A stretch of DNA of 5,859 bases from Chloroflexota bacterium (lineage in GTDB: Bacteria > Chloroflexota > Dehalococcoidia > UBA3495). The position numbers and the translations under genes are program-made. The stretch's first letter is position 1. The number at the start of each line of letters is the position of its first letter. Below the pieces are notes generated by a model. That model was not told the DNA's origin, made no database searches, and saw nothing but the letters and a program-made list of their open reading frames with translations. Positions 1-5,131 of the stretch are shown in pieces. The stretch is from assembly GCA_002716645.1 (NCBI GenBank), contig PBBR01000014.1:1-5859 (forward strand), given 5' to 3'.

Positions 1-123
1 AACGTAACCGATGCCGAAGTGCTCCCCACCTTACTCACGCAGCCACGTCGCCAACTCATTGAGATATCAGGTGATGGCGCTTATAAGTACCGTATTACGT
101 TGTCAATTATATTAATCCACTAG
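1..123 (+). pseudogene. IS5-type transposase remnant, 3' truncated, 5' end outside window
   Basis: This frame is open from the first base to a TAG at 121-123 (40 codons). Residues 1-28 contain NVTDAEVLPTLL and, a little later, ISGDGAY. These match my memory of IS5-group DDE transposases, where the Asp of the GDGAYD block is the second catalytic acidic residue. After GDGAY (base 84) the frame continues with KYRITLSIILIH and stops. The expected continuation, which carries the final catalytic Glu, is missing. By my count GC falls from about 54% in bases 1-84 to about 29% in 85-163, so the join between mobile-element sequence and local sequence is probably close to base 84. No terminal inverted repeat is recognisable. 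The upstream part cannot be seen, so the element may be long or short on that side. The family call rests on a short stretch. Confidence 0.68.
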
Positions 124-163
124 ATTTTCTACTATTGTGATATTATGTTTTCGTGAGGGATAA

Positions 164-655
164 GTGTATAAATTAGCAATCATGACAGTGAGCACTTCAG
201 GTTACACGGGAGATCGTACGGATACTGGCAGTGAAGCCATATCGGAAGTATTATCACAACCCGATTATGAGACAGTAGAATATTGTATCGTGGATGACGA
301 TAAAGAGATGATTTCCCGACAAATGGCTGTATGGGCTGATAGAGATGATATAGATATTTTGGTGAGCACAGGAGGAACAGGTCTGGGCCCTCGGGATGTT
401 ACTCCAGAGGCGTGTTTATCCATAATAGATAAAGAAGTTCCAGGTTTAGCTGAGAGTATGAGGTCCGAAACTCTCAAATTTACCCCTATGGCTATGCTGA
501 GTCGGTCCGTGGCTGGCATAAGAGGAAGTACTTTGATTCTTACATTGCCCGGAAGCCCGAAGGCGGTTAAACAGACGTTAGAAGTCGTTAAACCTGTTTT
601 ACCTCATGCGCTGGAGTTACTTAAGGCAGCGAAAATGGAGAATCACCCCAATTAA
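164..655 (+). CDS. mogA: MogA/MoaB-family molybdopterin adenylyltransferase
   Basis: 163 residues forming a single MoCF_biosynth (MPT-binding) domain, close to MoaB in length and shorter than E. coli MogA. Family members of the MogA type adenylylate molybdopterin with ATP before molybdate insertion, in the cytoplasm. Visible motifs are TVSTSGYTGDRTDTG at 8-22, three acidic residues at 44-46, STGGTG at 68-73, GPRDVTPEA at 75-83, the block PMAMLSRSVAGIRG at 108-121 and LPGSPKAV at 128-135. Asp78 in the RDVTPEA block and one of Asp44-46 fit the conserved catalytic acidic pair. The start is GTG: an in-frame TAA lies at 161-163, GAGGGA at 155-160 serves as ribosome binding site, and the first ATG (182) would cut into the first beta strand. 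The next gene follows after 53 bases on the same strand, so co-transcription is likely. MogA and MoaB cannot be separated firmly by eye. No other molybdenum cofactor gene lies in the window. Confidence 0.93.
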   Translation: MYKLAIMTVSTSGYTGDRTDTGSEAISEVLSQPDYETVEYCIVDDDKEMISRQMAVWADRDDIDILVSTGGTGLGPRDVTPEACLSIIDKEVPGLAESMRSETLKFTPMAMLSRSVAGIRGSTLILTLPGSPKAVKQTLEVVKPVLPHALELLKAAKMENHPN

Positions 656-708
656 TTAGTTTGTTAGCGATCAACGGTTTATTTTGGTAATCATCATGGA
701 GTATTTAA

Positions 709-1047
709 ATGACTGAAGAACCACAAAGCGTTGTGTATTGGCCTAGGGTCAAAGAGATCCTCGATAATATTATGGAACGTTGGAAAGAACGTTGGGAACG
801 AGAACCTTATCCAGGGATACACGAATACTATTGGGAGACGGCCAAAGATCTCCAGGAGTCTGTCTTGAATGGCTATAGATCGATAGAGCCGGGTTTAGCA
901 GGTAAAGATACCCACTTAGTTAAGTCGCTTGCCAGAGGCTGTGGAACTTTTGGGAAAATGCCGCTACGTGGGCCATTTGTAAGCAGAGATGAGGTAAATG
1001 AGATAATTGTGTGGATTGATTCTGGGATGCCTGAAGGCCCCGAATAA
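709..1047 (+). CDS. Hypothetical 112-residue protein with cytochrome-like C-terminal tail lacking haem motif
   Basis: I do not recognise a named family. The ATG at 709 has GGAG at 698-701, seven bases upstream, and coding runs to a TAA at 1045-1047. There is no signal peptide or membrane segment, so the protein should be cytoplasmic. The N-terminal half (about 10-50) is charged and rich in Trp, Arg, Glu and Tyr. The C-terminal part reads GKMPLRGPFVSRDEV, then WIDSGMPEGPE (about 82-112). That resembles the end of small c-type cytochrome-like domains, in which a Met-Pro precedes a helix ending in WI..G.P. The only cysteine is in ARGCGTFG near residue 78, and there is no CXXCH, so covalent haem is not expected. 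It is the downstream partner of the molybdopterin gene and is followed 21 bases later by a strong hairpin terminator. Confidence that it is a gene is good; any function is unknown. Confidence 0.85.
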   Translation: MTEEPQSVVYWPRVKEILDNIMERWKERWEREPYPGIHEYYWETAKDLQESVLNGYRSIEPGLAGKDTHLVKSLARGCGTFGKMPLRGPFVSRDEVNEIIVWIDSGMPEGPE

Positions 1048-1068
1048 TCGGAAAGATTGTGCATTAAT

Positions 1069-1106
1069 AAAAAATTAGAGTCTGCGTACACAGACTCTAA
1101 TTTTTT
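1069..1106. terminator. Bidirectional intrinsic terminator between convergent genes
   Basis: Bases 1069-1084 pair perfectly with 1091-1106 (16 bp) around a six-base loop (CGTACA). The stem has AAAAAA at its left foot and TTTTTT at its right foot, so transcripts from either strand end in a U run. It starts 21 bases after the stop of the 112-residue gene and lies 23 bases beyond the stop of the leftward NHL gene. It therefore ends both transcription units. The GC part of the stem is short (GAGTCTG), but the symmetry and location make the call secure. Confidence 0.92.
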
Positions 1107-1129
1107 GCTTGCTGATAACGTCAGCCAGT

Positions 1130-2131
1130 CTAGATCAGTACTGGTTCGGAATTTTTGTTATATATCTGCAATCTACCCCTAGTAGAATCAAGGACCACTA
1201 CTTGACCTTCTGTATTGACCTTAACCGCCGTGGGATGCGAGAAATTCTTATCGAAATCACCGCTGTGTGTTATGGCTAGGTGACGTTGCCTTATCATGTC
1301 GGGGTTAGATACCATTTTGTCTTTACCCCATTGCGATAATACGTGGTCCCCGGTTAACTGGGTTATGAATCGCCCGTCAGGGGCCAAGATTTGTATCCTG
1401 TCGTTAAGCCAGTCAGATACATAGATGTCACCGTCTTTGTCAACTGATACGCTATTGGGTCGGTTAAACTGGCCTACAGCGGTCCCTGAGGTTCCGAATG
1501 TAGCCTGCCATTGTCCTGCTTGATCAAACTGCTGGACTCTGTCGTTTCTCCAGTCAGTGACGTAGATGTTTTCGTCTTTGTCTAAACCGATTCCCCAAGG
1601 CATATTAAATTGCCCTGGCCCTTCCCCTTGCTCGCCGAAACTGCTTTCAAACTTGCCATCTAGACTAAATTTTTGTACTCGGTTGTTGCGGCTGTCGGAT
1701 ACGTAGATGCTATTCCCCGAGATTGCTAGGCCTGCGGGACCGTCCAATTGACCGGGTTCTGATCCCTGTTCTCCCCATTTGCGAAGGAATTCTCCGTTAC
1801 TGTCGTATACGGTTATTCGGTTTAGCCATTCGTCGGATATGTATATGTTCTCATCTTTATCTAATGTAATCGATGAAGGCCATATAAACTGCCCGTCTCC
1901 TTCACCGTATGAACCGAACTCTGTAACGTAATCCTCATTTATAGTGCAGACGGTTATTCTGACGCCGTCCGGCCTGTTTTCATAAGCCCTGTTGATCACG
2001 TAAACAATGTCATCAGCTCCCAATGCCATATCTACAGGGTTTCGAAAGCCGGTCCCTGCAAACTCGTTTCTTCCAACTGAGTGACTATAAGAAAATGTTC
2101 TGTCAGTGAGACCAAATAAATGGGTGCTCAT
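1130..2131 (-). CDS. NHL-repeat six-bladed beta-propeller protein
   Basis: 333 residues. The ATG at 2131 has AGAGGT at 2139-2144, seven bases upstream. Four regular NHL blades are plain: residues about 77-123, 124-169, 170-216 and 217-261. Each starts with GQF or GQL, then has I/SLDKD-type turns, an IY[IV][ST]D strand (96-100, 142-146, 189-193, 236-240), a [NR]xRI/V strand and a final FG or WG. A divergent first blade (about 27-76, NPVDMAL...VYVINRAYENRPDGVRITV) and a last one (about 297-326, HPTAVKVNTEGQVVVLDSTRGRLQIY) would complete a six-bladed propeller. A non-repeat insert lies at about 262-296. NHL propellers bind proteins, RNA or small ligands and some are enzymes; no catalytic set is apparent here. 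No signal peptide or membrane helix is visible. It is the last gene of a leftward cluster, 84 bases after the DUF1501 gene, and probably provides a binding or scaffold surface. Its role is inferred only from position. Confidence 0.93.
   Translation of the reverse strand: MSTHLFGLTDRTFSYSHSVGRNEFAGTGFRNPVDMALGADDIVYVINRAYENRPDGVRITVCTINEDYVTEFGSYGEGDGQFIWPSSITLDKDENIYISDEWLNRITVYDSNGEFLRKWGEQGSEPGQLDGPAGLAISGNSIYVSDSRNNRVQKFSLDGKFESSFGEQGEGPGQFNMPWGIGLDKDENIYVTDWRNDRVQQFDQAGQWQATFGTSGTAVGQFNRPNSVSVDKDGDIYVSDWLNDRIQILAPDGRFITQLTGDHVLSQWGKDKMVSNPDMIRQRHLAITHSGDFDKNFSHPTAVKVNTEGQVVVLDSTRGRLQIYNKNSEPVLI
1349..1903 (-). repeat. Four tandem NHL blades, period 138-141 bases
   Basis: Within the propeller gene, the segment encoding the IY[IV][ST]D strand recurs on the plus strand as TAGATG or TATATG at 1422, 1563, 1704 and 1842. 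The spacings are 141, 141 and 138 bases, or 47, 47 and 46 codons. Nucleotide similarity between the copies remains visible (for example the TCGTCTTTGTC-like stretches after the first two), so the blades arose by internal duplication and are not fully diverged. Confidence 0.85.
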
Positions 2132-2157
2132 TATTGTTACCTCTTATTCTATTTGTC

Positions 2158-2194
2158 TGGCCGAGCGCGTTAATAATACTGATTCACTCGGCCA
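2158..2194 (-). other. Intercistronic hairpin between DUF1501 and NHL genes
   Basis: TGGCCGAG (2158-2165) pairs perfectly with CTCGGCCA (2187-2194), eight base pairs with six G-C pairs, around a 21-base AT-rich loop. It sits in the 84-base gap after the DUF1501 stop and before the NHL ribosome binding site. No T run follows on the minus strand, so it is not a standard terminator. It may stabilise the upstream message or reduce read-through into the NHL gene. Confidence 0.5.
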
Positions 2195-2215
2195 TTTAGT
2201 GTGTCGTTTCGTTGT

Positions 2216-3370
2216 TTATAAGAAGTTGACTTTAGTAAAGTTTCCAGCTATTGGTACTGGGTCTATATGGAGCCAGTCTTCTAATATAGTACTGTAGACT
2301 TCACGGAAATCCATGCTGTGCTCTAGGTTCCCACCTTCGATCAATTTATCCTGATCCAATGATGGGTAGTCGCCGTAGAAGCCACCCTTGACGTGTTCCC
2401 CTATGGCAAACGCTACGCTTGCAGCACCGTGGTCTGTACCAGAACCATTGTCACCTACACGTCGGCCGAACTCTGAGAACATAAGTAATGTGACATTATC
2501 CATGGCGTCGTGGCCTCTTAGATCATCGACGAATGTTTCTACATTTGCTGATACATCCGTCCATAGTCCCGAGTGTGCCTGCGCTTGACTAGCATGAGTA
2601 TCAAAGCCGTTATATGGAGATGTAGTGTACAGCACCCTTGTCCCGAAGCCTGCCAAATGAGTCTGAGCGATGTTTTTCATGTATTGACCGACTGCGGTTG
2701 CAGAGTATTCAACGTCTGAACTGTACATTCCTGGTGCCGTTGCTAGTATATCTGCCCCTTTTAGCGCATCAGTCCCTGTTCGCCTGATGTAATCGAGTGC
2801 GTATCCAGTGCCAATCGTAGGACTGTACATCCTTCCAAATACATCTAGTGCTTCTGTTCTCTGGTCTTCGCCTTGTATGCCTGTGAGCAAACCGTATGTT
2901 TCAAGATCACCGACCGAAGCGACAGGAACTCCCTCTTTAGCAAGTGCTCTGGGAAGCCCTCTGCCGAAATTAACTCCAGTCAGGACATTTTCTGCGTTTG
3001 GATCTAATTCTTTAAGTGCTTGGCCAAGCCAGCCTTCATTTCCTATCTTATCCGGTTCACATGTGTGCCAGATATCCATCGATCGGAAGTGTGAATAACT
3101 TGGATTGGGATATCCAATGCCAAGGAAGATAGCCATTTTCCCTTCTTCCCAGAACCGTATCATCGGGGCCATGCTGGGGTGGAACCCAAACCCGGTATCC
3201 TTCCCAGTTTTAGGGTCCTTAAGAGGAATGATCTGCTCTTCTGCGATCCCGAGATTTGGTCGAAAATCTCTGTATAAACCATTATTCATTGGTATGACGG
3301 TGTTTAGCCCATCATTCCCACCGGATAGAGAAAGTACCGCTAATACGTTGTCCTTTTTGTTAGAGACCAT
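2216..3370 (-). CDS. DUF1501 family protein (alkaline-phosphatase-superfamily-like), without export signal
   Basis: 384 residues from an ATG at 3370; GGAGG at 3376-3380 sits five bases upstream of it. An in-frame TTG at 3385 would lie upstream of that site and is rejected as the start. DUF1501 (PF07394) is uncharacterised but related to sulfatase/alkaline-phosphatase folds. Visible family blocks are LSLSGGNDGLNTVIP (13-27), FGFHPSM (61-67), SHFRSMDIWHT (93-103), NGFDTHASQAQAH (254-266), FSEFGRRVGDNGSGTDHGAA (298-317) and GGFYGDYPSL (329-338). Asp20, Asp257/His259 and Asp313/His314 (TDHG) are candidate metal ligands by analogy with the superfamily; this is inference. Family members usually begin with a Tat signal (twin Arg, RRxFL). 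Here the domain starts almost at residue 1 with neither signal peptide nor lipobox, so a cytoplasmic location is implied. The gene starts 32 bases after the DUF1800 stop, its usual genomic partner, so the two probably form one transcript. The substrate is unknown. Confidence 0.95.
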   Translation of the reverse strand: MVSNKKDNVLAVLSLSGGNDGLNTVIPMNNGLYRDFRPNLGIAEEQIIPLKDPKTGKDTGFGFHPSMAPMIRFWEEGKMAIFLGIGYPNPSYSHFRSMDIWHTCEPDKIGNEGWLGQALKELDPNAENVLTGVNFGRGLPRALAKEGVPVASVGDLETYGLLTGIQGEDQRTEALDVFGRMYSPTIGTGYALDYIRRTGTDALKGADILATAPGMYSSDVEYSATAVGQYMKNIAQTHLAGFGTRVLYTTSPYNGFDTHASQAQAHSGLWTDVSANVETFVDDLRGHDAMDNVTLLMFSEFGRRVGDNGSGTDHGAASVAFAIGEHVKGGFYGDYPSLDQDKLIEGGNLEHSMDFREVYSTILEDWLHIDPVPIAGNFTKVNFL

Positions 3371-3375
3371 TATTA

Positions 3376-3380
3376 CCTCC
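3376..3380 (-). promoter_or_regulatory. Ribosome binding site fixing the DUF1501 start
   Basis: The plus strand reads CCTCC, giving GGAGG on the coding strand with a five-base spacer to the ATG at 3370. The alternative TTG at 3385 is upstream of this site and has no comparable site of its own, so the ATG is preferred. Confidence 0.85.
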
Positions 3381-3402
3381 GTCAATTTATTGTCTAAGTT
3401 TT

Positions 3403-4821
3403 TTAACCAAACTGGTATTCAGACGTCGCGGCTATCATTTGTAGCATCTCACCAGATCGGCGTACGAAATCTTGTTGTTCCGTTTCTGACGTGTGCGTTA
3501 AGTTGCCTTCTCTTTCTGCGTGAGATACTAGTTCGCCATAAGTCTCGTCAGTTACCTGAAGTTGTCCAACTAGATCTAGGCAGCCATCAACGAATTGTTT
3601 AGGAGATATTGTCTCTCCTTCGGACATTAGACGGTCAACGATGCCCTTAACGCCGGGTAAGTTTGTCTGACCTAAGTAGTCTGATGCGAAATTAATGCGC
3701 TCTACCAAGGTCCCACTGTCGATCCACTCGTGCCCTGTATGCCAACCTTCAACAGTTGGTGGGTTCATCAAATCCATTCCCATATATTTTGGCTCTTGAG
3801 ATATCTCAAATAGCCCCGGTTTTATATCTTGGTGATCACCTACTAGACGTAGTGTGCTCACAACCATTTCGGCAGGATTTTTCACTTTAGTATAGCGGGC
3901 ATTTTTGAAAGACTCTGAATTGAATAGAACCCTAAGCATGGCTGTTATGTCGTAATTAGACTCGAAATAAGCCGCCTCTAGGGCTTCTATCAGTTCGGGA
4001 TCTTTAGGTGGTGTTTGCCTCCAAGAGGGTACTGGAACTTCGTCTGCAACGAAATAATTGTATAAGTGTCTTGCTACGAATCTTGCTGTGGCTGGTTGCC
4101 CACATACCATGTCAAGGATATCTTCGCCATTCCAATTTCCAGTCTGACCTAGGAATGTCTTGTCTGACTCATCGTGGTCTGCAGGGTCGAATCTGAATTC
4201 CCAGGCACTTCTACCATATGGGAAAGGAGGATATGATGGCGCTATGTTCCATCCTGTGAATGCTCGGGCGCATGCTTTTACGTCGTCCTCGCTGTAATTA
4301 AACTCTTCGTCTTTTCCAACACCCATTGAGAATAATTCCAGTAATTCTCTACCATAATTCTCATTTACTGCGGTTTTGTGGCTTTCTGAGTTGTCGAGAT
4401 AGTAGATCATGCCTGGGCTAGTTGAGAGCAGCATGAGTAGATCTCTAAAGTTACCCATACCGTTTTCTCTAAACATCTTGATCATTAATCCCATTTCTTG
4501 ACCACTATCAATCTTGCTATGACCTGCACAGAAAATCATGTGCCAGAATAAGGCAACTTTTTCCTGCAATTGCCTCGGATTGTTGATCATGTAGTACATC
4601 CACTGCTGGACATTGGTTTCTATCGCTGCTGGTTCGTTATAAGCGGGTTGATACCTGAACAGAAGATCTTCTTCTATACCAGGGTGATCGTTTGGATTCA
4701 ATAGCTCTTCTACTGTAGCTTCGTATCCTTGAGCTGACCTTGACTCTACTTCGGCTCTGCTAGCACCAAATCCAGCGCGGCGCAGCAAGTGTGTCATTAA
4801 CGCGATGTCGTTGTTAGCCAT
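3403..4821 (-). CDS. DUF1800 family protein
   Basis: 472 residues. The ATG at 4821 is preceded by AGGAGGAG (4825-4832), a near-perfect ribosome binding site. DUF1800 (PF08811) is a widespread, mostly alpha-helical family of unknown function, typically encoded beside DUF1501. Conserved blocks in order: HLLRRAGFGAS (11-21), QEKVALFWHMIFCAGHSK (86-103), MIYYLDN (138-144), NENYGRELLELFSMGVG (153-169), YSEDDVKACARAFTGW (176-191), HDESDKTFLGQ (216-226), ATARFVARHLYNYFV (244-258), KNPAEMVVSTLRLVG (314-328), PPTVEGWHTGHEWIDSGTL (354-372), and a C-terminal MLQMIAATSEYQFG, a family-type ending. Length is within the usual range and the domain fills the protein from residue 6 onward, leaving no room for a signal peptide. 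It is the first gene of the leftward cluster, followed after 32 bases by DUF1501. A divergent AT-rich region upstream should carry its promoter. No catalytic residues can be named with confidence. Confidence 0.95.
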   Translation of the reverse strand: MANNDIALMTHLLRRAGFGASRAEVESRSAQGYEATVEELLNPNDHPGIEEDLLFRYQPAYNEPAAIETNVQQWMYYMINNPRQLQEKVALFWHMIFCAGHSKIDSGQEMGLMIKMFRENGMGNFRDLLMLLSTSPGMIYYLDNSESHKTAVNENYGRELLELFSMGVGKDEEFNYSEDDVKACARAFTGWNIAPSYPPFPYGRSAWEFRFDPADHDESDKTFLGQTGNWNGEDILDMVCGQPATARFVARHLYNYFVADEVPVPSWRQTPPKDPELIEALEAAYFESNYDITAMLRVLFNSESFKNARYTKVKNPAEMVVSTLRLVGDHQDIKPGLFEISQEPKYMGMDLMNPPTVEGWHTGHEWIDSGTLVERINFASDYLGQTNLPGVKGIVDRLMSEGETISPKQFVDGCLDLVGQLQVTDETYGELVSHAEREGNLTHTSETEQQDFVRRSGEMLQMIAATSEYQFG

Positions 4822-4893
4822 GTGCTCCTCCTACTCTAAGCCTATTTATGTTGTTTAATATGAGGAATGCCAGCTATATAAAATAGCTCGAAT

Positions 4894-4917
4894 TAATCAC
4901 TAGTTTAGTAGTGATTA
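4894..4917. promoter_or_regulatory. Operator-like dyad over a leftward -10 box
   Basis: TAATCACTA (4894-4902) and TAGTGATTA (4909-4917) are perfect inverted copies around a six-base centre. The right arm overlaps a minus-strand TATAAT (4914-4919), and the dyad extends over the expected start point near 4906-4908. A repressor site or a hairpin at the 5' end of the DUF1800 message would both fit. In AT-rich DNA a nine-base dyad could also be chance. Confidence 0.4.
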
Positions 4918-4958
4918 TAAGGTAAGAATAGATTATTGCAGACAGAACTTATTGTCAA
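4914..4958 (-). promoter_or_regulatory. Candidate promoter region for the DUF1800-DUF1501-NHL cluster
   Basis: Two overlapping possibilities can be read on the minus strand. First, a perfect TTGACA -35 (4953-4958) is followed after 17 bases by a weak TAATCT -10 (4930-4935). Second, a perfect TATAAT -10 (4914-4919) has only a three-of-six -35 (TCTGCA) 17 bases upstream. Either would give a leader of about 85-105 bases before the DUF1800 start. No sequence-based choice between them is possible. Confidence 0.45.
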
Positions 4959-5016
4959 TATTTTTAGAGGTATTCTTCCAATTACTAATATTTTAGATGA
5001 TGATTAAGTTTTTTGT

Positions 5017-5051
5017 TTGGCAATCATCGTTTACTGAATATTATATATAAT
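5017..5051 (+). promoter_or_regulatory. Candidate promoter for the PGI/PMI gene
   Basis: TTGGCA (5017-5022) is followed after 16 bases by TATTAT (5039-5044). A perfect TATAAT lies a little further on (5046-5051), but at 23 bases from TTGGCA it is too far to use that -35. Initiation near 5051-5058 would give a leader of roughly 75-80 bases with a small TTCTCG/CGAGAA hairpin (5080-5098). The region is AT-rich, so box matches are only suggestive. Confidence 0.42.
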
Positions 5052-5131
5052 GTAATCGAATTGAGGAAATTAATTTATATTCTCGAATATAGCGAGAAAT
5101 CCTACAAACATTTCGATGGGAGAGAGTGCGA

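Larger units (their letters stand above)
4822..5131. other. AT-rich divergent intergenic region with promoters and dyads
   Basis: This 310-base gap separates the leftward DUF1800 gene from the rightward sugar phosphate isomerase gene. No convincing open frame or RNA gene is visible. It is strongly AT-rich and holds candidate promoters in both directions. Short inverted repeats lie at 4872-4888 (AGCTAT/ATAGCT), 4894-4917 (nine-base arms), 4999-5028 (GATGATT/AATCATC) and 5080-5098 (TTCTCG/CGAGAA). None is followed by a T run as in a terminator. Confidence 0.7.

Noticed and set aside
138..146. Extended -10-like TGATATTAT upstream of the molybdopterin gene
   Set aside because: No -35 is convincing at 16-18 bases, and the resulting leader would be only about 10 bases. 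It is a possible promoter but too weak to annotate.
1349..1903. Regular 138-141 base repeat considered as a CRISPR or DNA satellite array
   Set aside because: The period matches 46-47 codons in frame and corresponds to NHL propeller blades in a continuous protein.
2106..2297. Plus-strand 63-codon frame across the DUF1501-NHL gap
   Set aside because: It overlaps the ends of two minus-strand genes and the hairpin at 2158-2194, and shows no protein-like pattern.
3371..3385. TTG start for the DUF1501 gene at 3385, adding MTEVI before the ATG
   Set aside because: The GGAGG at 3376-3380 lies downstream of that TTG and is spaced ideally for the ATG at 3370.
3105..3602. Plus-strand open frame of 165 codons
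   Set aside because: It spans the DUF1501/DUF1800 junction in antisense, has no recognisable domain or ribosome binding site, and both underlying minus-strand genes are certain.
4872..4888. AGCTAT/ATAGCT hairpin as a terminator
   Set aside because: The six-base AT-rich stem has no T run on either strand, and neither flanking gene ends here.
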